This document shows, one piece after another, positions 1 to 8,479 of a stretch of 64,000 nt of DNA; the stretch's first letter is position 1, and each line of letters starts with the position of its first letter. A model generated the notes under the pieces. That model saw nothing but the letters and a program-made list of their open reading frames with translations. It did not search any database and was not told the origin of the DNA. This DNA is from Phycicoccus avicenniae (GTDB taxonomy: Bacteria > Actinomycetota > Actinomycetes > Actinomycetales > Dermatophilaceae): NCBI RefSeq assembly GCF_018139485.1, contig NZ_JAGSNF010000023.1, positions 33,408 to 97,407 of the forward strand, written 5' to 3'. Position numbers and translations under genes: made by a program.

Positions 1-1
1 A

Positions 2-1102
2 CGCCGCCCGCCCCGGTGGCTCGTCACGGCCTCGGCCGGTGCCTGGCTCGCGGCGACGATCGGCACCTCGGCCGCCCTCTACACGACGTACCAGCCGGGG
101 CGGCAGGGCACGTTCACGGCGACCGAGGTGCTCGGCACGCTCCAGCAGAACCAGGGGCTGCTCGACGACGTCGAGACCCGGGCCACCCAGGTCGCGCCGT
201 ACCTGCGCAACGTCCTCGCGCTCTCGACGGCGCTCCAGCAGCGGTACGCGGGCGACTCCCTCGAGCCCGACCCCGCCCTCAGGGTGCTCTTCGTGAGCGA
301 CATCCACGGGGCGAACCAGTACCCGCTCATGCGGACCGTCGTCGAGGACCAGAGCATCGACCTCGTCGTCGACAGCGGGGACCTCGTGAACTTCGGCACC
401 GTCCAGGAGGCGCAGGCCTCCGACCTCTTCGCGGGCATCGAGTCCCTCGGCGTGCCGTACGTCTTCGTCAAGGGCAACCACGACGCGACGTCCTCGACCG
501 ACACGGCCCTGCTCGACCGGATGGCGGAGGTCCCGAACGTCCTCCTGCTCCAGGACGGCGAGGGCGACTACCAGCAGCTCGACGTCGGCGGCCTGACGAT
601 CGCCGGGTTCAACGACCCGCGCTGGTTCGGGGACCCGGGCACGGGGTCCAGGGTCGCGCAGGAGCCCGCGCGGGAGGCCTTCCAGCAGGCGTTCGCCGAC
701 CGGCCGGTCCCCGACGTCGTCGTGAGCCACGAGCCCTGGGCGCTCGAGGGCGTCGACGGGGGCGTGCTGCTCAACGGCCACATGCACACCTCGGACATCG
801 AGGACAACCGGATCCAGGTCGGCACCTTCACCGGCGGCGGCCCGGTCGCGCACTTCCTCGCGAGCGAGGACGGGGAGGAGCTCGTCGGGCAGCCGTCGGC
901 GTTCGACGTGCTGACCTTCGGCACGGACTGCCGGCTGTCCTCGCTCACGCAGTACACGCTCCAGGACGTCATCGAGGGGCGCCCGACGTACGACGACGTG
1001 TCGATCCGCAACGGCGACCGCATCGACACCCGCCCGGACGCCCCGGAGCGGCAGTGCGAGCCGGGGTCCGAGCCGGCCGTCGAGACCGTCCCCGCTCCGT
1101 AA
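2..1102 (+). CDS. Membrane-anchored metallophosphoesterase (5' end outside window)
   Basis: The reading frame is open from the window edge, so the N-terminus is missing. The first visible residues contain a hydrophobic stretch (WLVTASAGAWLAATIGTSAA) that looks like a membrane anchor or the last transmembrane segment. The calcineurin-like phosphoesterase motifs follow in order: a D-x-H in VSDIHGANQY, VDSGD, the GNHD signature, SHEPW and finally NGHMHTS. These residues bind the two metal ions of the family, so the domain should be a phosphohydrolase facing outward. The substrate cannot be told from the sequence. The gene ends with TAA and is followed by a small hairpin. Confidence 0.88.
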   Translation, partial: RRPPRWLVTASAGAWLAATIGTSAALYTTYQPGRQGTFTATEVLGTLQQNQGLLDDVETRATQVAPYLRNVLALSTALQQRYAGDSLEPDPALRVLFVSDIHGANQYPLMRTVVEDQSIDLVVDSGDLVNFGTVQEAQASDLFAGIESLGVPYVFVKGNHDATSSTDTALLDRMAEVPNVLLLQDGEGDYQQLDVGGLTIAGFNDPRWFGDPGTGSRVAQEPAREAFQQAFADRPVPDVVVSHEPWALEGVDGGVLLNGHMHTSDIEDNRIQVGTFTGGGPVAHFLASEDGEELVGQPSAFDVLTFGTDCRLSSLTQYTLQDVIEGRPTYDDVSIRNGDRIDTRPDAPERQCEPGSEPAVETVPAP

Positions 1103-1103
1103 A

Positions 1104-1131
1104 CCGTTCACAGGGCGGACCTCGTGAACGG
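1104..1131 (+). terminator. Hairpin after the phosphoesterase gene
   Basis: Perfect 8-bp arms CCGTTCAC and GTGAACGG enclose a 12-base loop directly after the stop codon. There is no T-tract, as is usual in high-GC actinobacteria. The terminator role is inferred from position. Confidence 0.5.
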
Positions 1132-1304
1132 GTAAGGAGTTCCACCCGGACGGCAAGGACCTCGTCAGTTTTCCGTCAGAACGGTCGGTTCGGATTGCGC
1201 CGACGGCCCGCTCCTGAGGGGGTGGGGCGCGGATCGCACCCCGCGGTCCACCGCCGGCCCCACCCACCCGGGTCCGACGGGAGCACACGACAGGAGAACC
1301 GCTC

Positions 1305-2465
1305 ATGAAGCACCGGATCCTGGCCGTCGGCATCGCCACCAGCGCCGTCGTCGCCGCCGCCTCCGCCTCCGCCTGGGCCGCCCCCACCGCGGTGTCCCCG
1401 CTGGAGGACCCCGCCAAGGTCGTCGCCACGTTCGTCGCCGAGCGCGACGGCATCAGCATGGCCGCCGCCGAGAAGAAGCTCGCCGCGAAGGACAAGGGCC
1501 AGAAGGCCTACGACGCGCTGCAGAAGGCCGGCGTGGCCGAGGACGGCGCGTACTTCGAGGGCACCGAGCTCGTCGTCCTCGTCGACACCCCCGCCGCCGC
1601 CCGGGCCGCCGAGGCCCGCGGCCTCGTCGCGAAGCAGGGTCTGGGGCAGAAGGACCTCGACGCCGTCGCCGAGCGGGCCGTCGAGGCCGCCGGCGGGACC
1701 GAGGCGCTCGTGTCGGTCGCCCCCGACCTCGCCGGCCAGCGCGTCGTCGCCACCGTGACCGACGCCGCGAGCCAGGACCTGCGCGCCGCCCTCGAGGGCG
1801 TCGACGGTGTCGAGGTCGAGACCGGCGAGTCGCTGTCGACCCAGGTCAACGTCTACCCGGGCCGGATCATGGACCTCGTCCCCGGCACGAACTGCTCGCT
1901 CGGCTTCCCGGGCTTCCGCGGGAGCGACAACGTCCTGCTCACCGCCGGCCACTGCGTCGAGGGCAACCCCGACGTCTACGACGCGAGCTTCACCCACATC
2001 GGGCGTGGCGTCGCCTCGCGCTTCCGCACCGGCTCGCCGAGCGTCGACATGGGCCTCATGGACATCGACTCCGAGGACACCGGCCAGCCGCTCGTCGACA
2101 CCCGTGGCGGGCTCAGCGGCTACGTCCCGGTCAACGGCATCAGCAAGAACGCGGTCGGCTCGGACATCTGCAAGGCCGGCAACACGACGGGCTGGACCTG
2201 CGGCCAGATCCAGGGCTACAACGTCACCGTCAACTACGGCGGCACCGTGACCTCGGGCCTCGCCCGGGCGTCGGTCTGCACCGAGGGCGGTGACTCCGGT
2301 GGCGCGTACATCGGGTCGAACAACCTCGCCCAGGGCATGACCTCCGGTGGGCCGGTCGGCGTCGACTGCGGCTTCAACCAGGGCTACTCGGCTGGGAGCT
2401 ACAGCTTCTACCAGCCGGTCGTCGACGCCGCGAACTACTACGGCGTCACGGTCAGCACCTACTGA
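1305..2465 (+). CDS. Secreted S1-family serine protease with pro-region
   Basis: A 386-residue preproprotein. The start ATG has a good ribosome site (AGGAG). Residues 1-25 are a Sec signal peptide ending in ASAWA. Roughly residues 30-180 form an Ala/Lys/Glu-rich pro-region, as in alpha-lytic protease and streptogrisin precursors, where it assists folding and is then removed. The mature chymotrypsin-fold domain shows the full triad: His216 in LTAGHCVEG, Asp248 in SVDMGLMDI and Ser331 in EGGDSGGAYI. Cysteines beside the His and Ser motifs suggest disulfides. It is probably an extracellular protease that breaks down protein for nutrition. It stands alone and is followed by a strong hairpin. Confidence 0.93.
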   Translation: MKHRILAVGIATSAVVAAASASAWAAPTAVSPLEDPAKVVATFVAERDGISMAAAEKKLAAKDKGQKAYDALQKAGVAEDGAYFEGTELVVLVDTPAAARAAEARGLVAKQGLGQKDLDAVAERAVEAAGGTEALVSVAPDLAGQRVVATVTDAASQDLRAALEGVDGVEVETGESLSTQVNVYPGRIMDLVPGTNCSLGFPGFRGSDNVLLTAGHCVEGNPDVYDASFTHIGRGVASRFRTGSPSVDMGLMDIDSEDTGQPLVDTRGGLSGYVPVNGISKNAVGSDICKAGNTTGWTCGQIQGYNVTVNYGGTVTSGLARASVCTEGGDSGGAYIGSNNLAQGMTSGGPVGVDCGFNQGYSAGSYSFYQPVVDAANYYGVTVSTY

Positions 2466-2473
2466 CCGCACGG

Positions 2474-2506
2474 CCCGGTCGGCGACGCGTCCCGCCGCCG
2501 ACCGGG
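2474..2506 (+). terminator. Strong hairpin after the protease gene
   Basis: Eleven-bp perfect arms (CCCGGTCGGCG / CGCCGACCGGG) with an 11-base loop begin 9 bases after the protease stop codon. Confidence 0.65.
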
Positions 2507-2536
2507 CGACCGGCGTCACCTGCCGGTGCTCGGACC

Positions 2537-2571
2537 CGACGGCCCGTCCTTCCTCCGGGGGCGGGCCGTCG
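2537..2571. repeat. Second inverted repeat in the same gap
   Basis: Perfect 10-bp arms CGACGGCCCG / CGGGCCGTCG enclose 15 bases. It may be a second terminator or a back-up for the previous one. The gap 2466-2902 holds no convincing gene. Confidence 0.5.
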
Positions 2572-2633
2572 CCCGTGTCCGGGGTCGTCGCGCGTCCCGG
2601 CGCCGTCTGTCCGGGCTCGCTGCGTCGGTGCCG

Positions 2634-2742
2634 CCGAGACATGCCGATCTCGCCGGATCCGGGCGTCAGGACACCGATGGTCGGCGAGGTCGGCATGTCT
2701 CGGAGAGGTCCTCCCCGTCGCGACGAGCTCGGCATGGGTCGG
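2634..2742. repeat. Intergenic inverted repeat with a third partial copy
   Basis: A 21-base arm at 2634-2654 (core GAGACATGCCGA) pairs at 20 of 21 positions with 2683-2703, leaving a 28-base spacer. A third, same-sense copy of the right arm lies at 2722-2742 with 17 of 21 matches. A 12-base direct repeat CGGTCGGTGCGC follows twice near 2760-2790. No protein explains this conservation. It looks like a small REP-type element or a protein-binding array. Confidence 0.55.
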
Positions 2743-2902
2743 AGCGGTGTCCGGGTGCTCGGTCGGTGCGCGCTCGCCCGGTCGGTGCGCCATGGCCCAC
2801 CGAGCGAGCGAGGTGACCGGGGGCCGGCGACGTCGCACCGACCCAGCGAGGTCGATGGGAGACGTGGGGCGGACGGGGCGTGCGGGACGACGCCGGCGGG
2901 CG

Positions 2903-3802
2903 TCAGGCGCTCGTGATCTCCGCGTGGTGCAGGACGGCGGGCTTGGCCGCGGCGCCACAGCTGAGCGGTGCATCGGTCTGCTCCTCGGGCCGCACGTCGA
3001 CGACGACCCGTTCCGGCACCGGTCCGCCGCCGAGGATCTCGACCCGGGTGACGCCGCTCTCCGCGTCGGTCTCGACCCGGCCGGGCACCGCCTCGTCGAG
3101 CCCCGCGGGCCCGTACTCGGCGAGCACCCTCGCCTGCGCCGCCTGCACCGCCGGCTCCCAGCGGGTCACCCCGCGCAGGTGCCTCCCGTCGACCCGGCCG
3201 TCGAGGTGGGCCTCGACGAGGGCGGGCACGCCCGCCGTGTCGAGGTAGCCGTAGCAGGCCCCCTCGGGCAGGACGAGCATCGTCCCGGCGAACCGGTGCC
3301 CGCCGAGGTGGGTGCACTCCCACACCTCGTCCGGCCAGCGCCGGTCCAGGGCGGCGACGATGGGACGCCCGCGGACGGCGCAGCACGCGTCCCGGGTCCC
3401 CTGGGTGCACACGAGGAACATCGGGTCGGCGTCCTCGTCGCACGAGCTGAGCTCGACCCCGAGCGAGCGCGCCGCCGCGAGGAGGTCGTCGGCGGTCCGC
3501 CACGTCCCCCGCGTCCGACAGCCGCGGACGGTGTCGACGGCGAACCACTGCGGGGCCCCCGGGTCGAGCGCCCGACGGCCCTGGCGACGCACGAGCAGCG
3601 CGCGCCCGCCGAACGAGGCGCAGATCGCCTCGATCTCCTGACCGACCCGGCCCGCGAGCGGCGGGGTCTCGAGGGGCTGCTTGGCCCACGGCCCCTGGTG
3701 CTCGATGAGCAGCCACCGCGAGGCTACCGGTGCGGTGCCCCCGAGCGGCTCGCCGCGATGACGGGCCGCCGCGGAGCAACGGGACAGGTCGGTGAGAGCC
3801 AC
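2903..3802 (-). CDS. Sucrase/ferredoxin-like family protein
   Basis: A 299-residue protein read from a GTG start; the longer upstream frame is chance. It matches the sucrase/ferredoxin-like family, a thioredoxin-fold group related to [2Fe-2S] ferredoxins. Diagnostic parts are the Cys-rich block FLVCTQGTRDACCAVRG, the block WECTHLGGHRFAGTMLVLP and the GYLD turn that follows. The N-terminal CSAAARHRGEPLGGTA segment is also typical. No reaction is firmly known for the bacterial members; a redox or iron-sulfur role is likely. A TAGCAT hexamer ends 7 bases before the GTG, so the mRNA is probably leaderless. Confidence 0.8.
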   Translation of the reverse strand: MALTDLSRCSAAARHRGEPLGGTAPVASRWLLIEHQGPWAKQPLETPPLAGRVGQEIEAICASFGGRALLVRRQGRRALDPGAPQWFAVDTVRGCRTRGTWRTADDLLAAARSLGVELSSCDEDADPMFLVCTQGTRDACCAVRGRPIVAALDRRWPDEVWECTHLGGHRFAGTMLVLPEGACYGYLDTAGVPALVEAHLDGRVDGRHLRGVTRWEPAVQAAQARVLAEYGPAGLDEAVPGRVETDAESGVTRVEILGGGPVPERVVVDVRPEEQTDAPLSCGAAAKPAVLHHAEITSA

Positions 3803-3852
3803 GGCCGCGATGCTACGCGCGCCCGGTCCCGCCGACCCGTCCCGCCCCCGCG

Positions 3853-5130
3853 TCAGGCGCGTCCGTGTGCAGCCCGGCTGCGGCGGCTCAGGCTGTCGAT
3901 GACGACGGCGAGCAGCAGGACGGCCCCCGTGACGATGTACCGGATGTCCGCGGACACCGACAGCAGGGCGAGGCCGTTGCTGATCGAGTAGATGACGAGG
4001 ATGCCGAGCAGCGCCGAGTACGCCGACCCCCGGCCGCCGAAGAGCGACGTCCCGCCGATGACGGCCGCCGCGATGGCGTTGAGGTTGGTGTCCGCGCCCC
4101 CGCTGCTCTGGTTCGCCGACGCGAGCCGCGCCGCGCCGAGGATCCCGCCGAGCGCCGCGAACGTCGAGCAGAGGACGAACACGCTGAGGAAGGTCCTCTT
4201 GACGTCGATCCCGGCGCGGCGGGCGGCCTCGACGTTGCCGCCGATGGCCAGGACCGAGCGGCCCCACGTCGTGCGCCGGATCGCGAGGTCCATGACGACG
4301 ACGAGCGCGAGGAACAGGACGACCATCGTCGACAGCCCGCGGTCGTCGTTGAGGACGGCCACGACCACGACGAGGAGCACGCCCATGACCGCGGCCCGCA
4401 CGGCGACCATCGTCACCGGCGTCGCGGACAGCCCGGCCGCCACCCGTCGCCGGTCGGTCCGCAGCCGCGAGGCGAGGTACACGACCGGGACGGCGACGGC
4501 GAGGACGTACGACAGCCACGCCGGCAGGTACATCTGCGAGGCGAACTGGACGATGGCGGACTCGAACGGCAGGTTGACCGTGCCGTCCGTCCCGAGCACC
4601 CGCAGCTGCAGGCCGAGGATGGCGAGCAGCCCGGCGAGGGTGATGACGAAGCTCGGCACCCCGAACCTGTTGAACAACAGGCCGTAGACGAGCCCGACGA
4701 CCGCACCGGCCGCGAGGGCGAGGAGGACGGCCACCGCGATCGGCGCCCCCTGGTTGACGAAGAGGACGACGAGCACCGCCCCGGACAGCCCGTACATCGA
4801 GCCGATCGACAGGTCGATCTGGCCGAGGAGCAGCACGAGGACGACACCGAGGGCGAGGACGCCGGTCGGCACCATCTGGAGGCTGAGGTTGACGAGGTTG
4901 CGGCTGCTGATGAAGGCCGGGTTGAGGGCGTAGAAGACGCCCCAGATGATGACGAGACCGACGACGACCGGCAGCGAGCCGAGGTCACCGGACTTGACCC
5001 GCTCCCACGTGGCGCCCGCCCATCCGCGCAGGCCCTGCGCCGCGATGAGCCGCTCGTCCTGGAGGTCGGCGGGGACGACCGGGCCGGCCGGGACGGCGGT
5101 CGGGTCGGTGGGGGTCTGCGACGTGCTCAC
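3853..5130 (-). CDS. Sugar ABC transporter permease, XylH type
   Basis: A 425-residue membrane protein of the BPD_transp_2 (ribose/xylose permease) family with about ten or more hydrophobic segments. Family signatures include GQIDLSIGSMYGLSG, GVPSFVITLAG, the coupling-loop region NVEAARRAGIDVKRTFLSVF and the late GGTSLFGGRGS motif. It should form the membrane channel for a pentose, working with the ATPase and binding protein encoded just upstream. Its GTG start overlaps the ATPase stop as GTGA, which implies translational coupling. The longer frame running into the ATPase gene is an antisense-type artefact of GC-rich DNA. Confidence 0.92.
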   Translation of the reverse strand: MSTSQTPTDPTAVPAGPVVPADLQDERLIAAQGLRGWAGATWERVKSGDLGSLPVVVGLVIIWGVFYALNPAFISSRNLVNLSLQMVPTGVLALGVVLVLLLGQIDLSIGSMYGLSGAVLVVLFVNQGAPIAVAVLLALAAGAVVGLVYGLLFNRFGVPSFVITLAGLLAILGLQLRVLGTDGTVNLPFESAIVQFASQMYLPAWLSYVLAVAVPVVYLASRLRTDRRRVAAGLSATPVTMVAVRAAVMGVLLVVVVAVLNDDRGLSTMVVLFLALVVVMDLAIRRTTWGRSVLAIGGNVEAARRAGIDVKRTFLSVFVLCSTFAALGGILGAARLASANQSSGGADTNLNAIAAAVIGGTSLFGGRGSAYSALLGILVIYSISNGLALLSVSADIRYIVTGAVLLLAVVIDSLSRRSRAAHGRA

Positions 5131-5924
5131 GACTGCTCCTCCTGCGGGGCCCGCCGGGCGGCGCGCGCGGTGACGGCGTTGGTCGTCGCGCCGGTGATGG
5201 CGGCGATGATCTCGGTGCTGCTCGTGTCGGCGACCCGGAAGACGCCGTTGTTGCGGCCGAGCCGCAGCACCGCGACCCGGTCGGCGACGGCCATGACGTC
5301 GGACATGTTGTGGCTGATGAGGATGACCCCGAGGCCCTTGTCGCGCAGCCGCTCGACGAGGTTGAGCACCTCCGCCGTCTGGGCGACGCCGAGGGCGGCG
5401 GTCGGCTCGTCGAGCATGACGACCTTCGGGTCGCCGAGCAGCGAGCGGGCGATGGCGACGGTCTGCCGCTGCCCGCCGGACAGGCTGGCGACGGGGATCC
5501 GCACGCTCGGGATCTTCGCGCTCAGCTCGCGGAGCAGGCGCCAGGACTCCTGCTCCATCGTCACCTCGTCGAGGGCCCCGCCGTGCTTGCGCTCGTTGCC
5601 GAGGAAGAGGTTGCCGACGACGTCGAGGTTGTCGCACAGCGCGAGGTCCTGGAAGACGGTCGCGATGCCCAGCGCCTGCGCCTCCGAGGGCGAGGTGATG
5701 GACACCGGGCTGCCGTCGAAGACGACGTTCCCGCCGTCCGGGGCGTACACCCCGGCGATGGTCTTCACGAGGGTGGACTTGCCGGCGCCGTTGTCGCCGA
5801 CGAGCGCCACCACCTCCCCGGCGGCCACCTCGAAGTCGATGTCCTTGAGGGCCTGGACGGCGCCGAAGCGCTTGGACACACCGGTCATCGACAGGACGGG
5901 CGCCAGGGTGGTGGTGGTGCTCAC
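5127..5924 (-). CDS. Sugar ABC transporter ATPase, XylG type
   Basis: A 265-residue single ATP-binding cassette. It has Walker A GDNGAGKST, the ABC signature LSGGQRQ, Walker B VVMLDEPTAALG and the switch His in LISHNMSDV. Single-domain ATPases of this kind pair with XylH-type permeases, unlike the two-domain E. coli XylG. The start is GTG with AAGGAG nine bases upstream. The gene is second in a binding protein, ATPase, permease operon and powers uptake of the sugar bound by the upstream lipoprotein. Confidence 0.93.
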   Translation of the reverse strand: MSTTTTLAPVLSMTGVSKRFGAVQALKDIDFEVAAGEVVALVGDNGAGKSTLVKTIAGVYAPDGGNVVFDGSPVSITSPSEAQALGIATVFQDLALCDNLDVVGNLFLGNERKHGGALDEVTMEQESWRLLRELSAKIPSVRIPVASLSGGQRQTVAIARSLLGDPKVVMLDEPTAALGVAQTAEVLNLVERLRDKGLGVILISHNMSDVMAVADRVAVLRLGRNNGVFRVADTSSTEIIAAITGATTNAVTARAARRAPQEEQS

Positions 5925-5955
5925 GGTCGGCTCACTCCTTCGTGAGGGGTCGGGC

Positions 5956-7044
5956 TCAGGAGATGCCGAGCTCGGTGCAGGCGTCGGCGTACTCCGCGGT
6001 GCAGATCTCGTCGGCGGTGTAGAAGCCGTCGGCGATGATCGTGTCGGCGACGTTGTCGCGGGTGACGACGATCGGCTCGAGCAGCGTCGCGGGGACGCCC
6101 TCCTTGTCGGCGGAGGACTCGGGGGTCTCGCCGTTCGCGAGGGCGAGGGCGGCCTTCGCGGCGTCCTCGGCCTCGGGCTTGATCGCCTTGTAGATCGTCA
6201 GCGCCTGGTCGCCCGCGATGACCCGCTGGATGGCCGCGACCTCGGCGTCCTGGCCGGTGACCGGCGGGAGCGGGTCGACGCCGCCACCCTTGAGGGCCGC
6301 GATCGCGCCGCCCGCGGTGCCGTCGTTCGCCGCGTAGACGCCGACCAGACCGCTGCGGACCGAGCCGACCTGGCCCTCCATCCACGCCTGCGCCTTGTCC
6401 GGGCTCCAGTCGGGGGTGTCGTACTCGGCGGCGATCGTGTAGCCGCTCGTGTCGAAGACGCTGTGCGCGCCGGCCTTGAAGTCGGCGGCGTTGGCGTCGG
6501 TCGGGGAGCCGTTGATCATGACGATGTCGCCGCTGTCGTCACCCGCGGCCTGCATGGCCTCGACGAGGCCCTGGCCCTGCAGCTCGCCGACCTTGCGGTT
6601 GTCGAACGAGACGTAGTAGTCCGAGCCGGCGACGAACCGGTCGTACGCGACGACGGGGATGCCCTGCGACTTCGCGTTCTGGACGATGGAGACGGCCGAC
6701 TCGCCGTCGACGGCGTCGAGGACGAGGACGTCGACACCCTGTGTCACGGCGGCCTCGGCCTGCTGCTGCTGCTTGGCGGCGTCCTGCTCGGCGTTGCTGT
6801 AGACGACCTCGCAGTCGGGGCACTCCGCCGCGACGGCCTCCTCGAAGAGCGGCTTGTCGAAGGCCTCGTAGCGGGCGGTCTTGTTCTCCGGGAGGAGCAG
6901 GGCGATCTTCTTCGCGTCGCCGGAGCCGGAGTCCGACCCCGCGTCGCTGCCGCCGGAGGAGTCGCTGCCGCAGGCGGCGAGGCCCGAGACGGTGATCCCG
7001 AGGGCCAGGGCCGCGCCGGCGAGCCGGGTGAACCGAGTGGTCAT
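5956..7044 (-). CDS. Sugar-binding lipoprotein of the ABC importer, XylF type
   Basis: A 362-residue periplasmic-binding-protein-like lipoprotein. The signal peptide ends in LAAC, so Cys25 should be lipidated and anchor it outside the membrane; a Ser/Gly/Asp-rich linker follows. The body is a type I sugar-binding fold with the XylF-like segments QGVDVLVLDAVD, PVVAYDRFV, YVSFDNRKVGELQG and VTGQDAE. Xylose is the most likely ligand because a xylulokinase lies nearby, but another pentose is possible. The ATG chosen has AGGAGAG in front; a start 23 codons upstream would spoil the signal peptide. Confidence 0.92.
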   Translation of the reverse strand: MTTRFTRLAGAALALGITVSGLAACGSDSSGGSDAGSDSGSGDAKKIALLLPENKTARYEAFDKPLFEEAVAAECPDCEVVYSNAEQDAAKQQQQAEAAVTQGVDVLVLDAVDGESAVSIVQNAKSQGIPVVAYDRFVAGSDYYVSFDNRKVGELQGQGLVEAMQAAGDDSGDIVMINGSPTDANAADFKAGAHSVFDTSGYTIAAEYDTPDWSPDKAQAWMEGQVGSVRSGLVGVYAANDGTAGGAIAALKGGGVDPLPPVTGQDAEVAAIQRVIAGDQALTIYKAIKPEAEDAAKAALALANGETPESSADKEGVPATLLEPIVVTRDNVADTIIADGFYTADEICTAEYADACTELGIS

Positions 7045-7094
7045 GTGTCTCTCCTGTGCCATGACGTCCGCAGCCCCAGTGGTGCGGTCCGTCG

Positions 7095-7142
7095 TGGATT
7101 CAACCGCCTTCACACCTTGACGTCAAGAGGTGAATTCAAGAT
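7095..7142. promoter_or_regulatory. Operator cluster between xylF-like and ROK genes
   Basis: A perfect 12-bp palindrome CTTGACGTCAAG (7116-7127) sits between two direct copies of TGRATTCAA (7095-7103 and 7131-7139). All lie upstream of the binding-protein gene and downstream of the ROK regulator stop. They are AT-richer than the surroundings. A ROK-family repressor of the neighbouring gene is the natural candidate to bind here; this is inference. Confidence 0.6.
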
Positions 7143-7159
7143 GTGACGTCGACCCCCGG

Positions 7160-8350
7160 TCACCCCGTCGACAGCGCCGCCCGGTCGGCCTCGTCCCGCA
7201 GCTGCTCCGCGAGCACGAGACCCCCACGGACGTCCGCCTCGTCGGGCGGCAGCTCACCGACCCGGATCTCGACCGACGCGGCCGCGCTGGGGATGGCGCA
7301 CCGCTCGACGGACTCGCGCACGGGTCCGAGCAGGAGGTCACCGAGCCGGGCCACCTGGCCGCCGATCGCGATGACCTCGGGGTTGAGCATCGTCACGACG
7401 CCCGCGAGCGCCACCCCGAGGTGCCGACCACTGTCCTGGAGCACCCGCCGGCAGCCGGGGTCCCCGTCGAGCGCACGGGTGATGACGTCCCGCAGGGTGA
7501 GGCCGCCGTGCGTCGGACGCAACGCCGCGAGCACCGGCGAGGCGCCGACGAAGGTGTCGAGGCAGCCCCGGTTGCCGCACCGGCAGACCGGGCCGTTCTC
7601 GTCGATCGTCACGTGCCCGATCTCGCCGGCGGTCCCCGCGCTGCCCCGGAACAGCTCGCCGCCGATGATCAGCCCCGCGCCCGCCCCGTACGACACCTTG
7701 ACGAACATGCCCGTCGAAACTCCTTGCAGCGCACCGTGCTTGAACTCGCCGAGCGCCGCCAGGTTGGCCGTGTTGTCGAGCGCCACCGGCACCCGGACCG
7801 CGTCCGACATCGCGGCGGCGACGTCCGTCCCGCGCCAGCCGGGCAGGATGCCGTCGCTGCCGACGTGACCGGACACGGTGTCGATCGGGGCCGGCAGCCC
7901 GACGACGAGCGCGCGCAGCCCGGACATCTCCTGACCGGCGCCCTCGACGAGCTCGTGGACCAGCCGGGCGGCCCGGTCCGTGCCCTCGTCGGCGTGGTGG
8001 TCGGCGGGCAGCGGCATCCGCTTCTGGGCCACGACCTCGTCCGACGCGGCGGCGACCGCCACCCGCACGTCGCGGTCCCCGAACACCGCGGTCGCGAGCA
8101 GGCCGCGGGCCGTCGCGACCGAGACCTGGGTGGCGCGGCGGCCGTTGCGGATGCTCGGGCGCAGGAGCACCGCACCCGCCCCGTCCAGCTCCTTGACGAG
8201 GTTGGACACCGTCGCCGCGGACAGCCCGGTCGCCGTCGCGATCTCGACCTGGGTCATCGCGCCGTGCTCGCGGACGGCGTCGAGGACCCGCAGACGGTTC
8301 ATCTCCCGAAGCGACGTCTGCGAGCCCGGCGCGGTCCCGGTTGGGTTCAC
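7160..8350 (-). CDS. ROK-family transcriptional regulator (XylR-like)
   Basis: A 396-residue repressor. The N-terminal winged helix (EHGAMTQVEIATATGLSAAT and the following helix) is joined to a sugar-kinase-like ROK domain. The ROK signature is present, with AGEIGHVTIDENGPVCRCGN followed by RGCLDTF, whose Cys residues bind zinc. It lies directly upstream of the sugar ABC operon on the same strand and probably senses the transported pentose. Start choice: the GTG at 8350 is preferred over one seven codons earlier, because a TATGTT hexamer lies exactly 6 bases before it, as expected for a leaderless mRNA. Confidence 0.9.
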   Translation of the reverse strand: MNPTGTAPGSQTSLREMNRLRVLDAVREHGAMTQVEIATATGLSAATVSNLVKELDGAGAVLLRPSIRNGRRATQVSVATARGLLATAVFGDRDVRVAVAAASDEVVAQKRMPLPADHHADEGTDRAARLVHELVEGAGQEMSGLRALVVGLPAPIDTVSGHVGSDGILPGWRGTDVAAAMSDAVRVPVALDNTANLAALGEFKHGALQGVSTGMFVKVSYGAGAGLIIGGELFRGSAGTAGEIGHVTIDENGPVCRCGNRGCLDTFVGASPVLAALRPTHGGLTLRDVITRALDGDPGCRRVLQDSGRHLGVALAGVVTMLNPEVIAIGGQVARLGDLLLGPVRESVERCAIPSAAASVEIRVGELPPDEADVRGGLVLAEQLRDEADRAALSTG

Positions 8351-8479
8351 GCGCCAAACATAAGACCTCACCGCCGCCGACGGAAGGAGGTCTCCACGAT
8401 CCGCTCAGCGCTCGACGCGCGCGTCGGCGCCGGTCGCCCTACGGTGTCCGGACCGCCCACCACTCCAGGAGAATGACCC

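Noticed and set aside
1176..3779. Very long minus-strand frame across the protease gene
   Set aside because: It is antisense to the clear S1 protease; long open frames are expected by chance in DNA this GC-rich.
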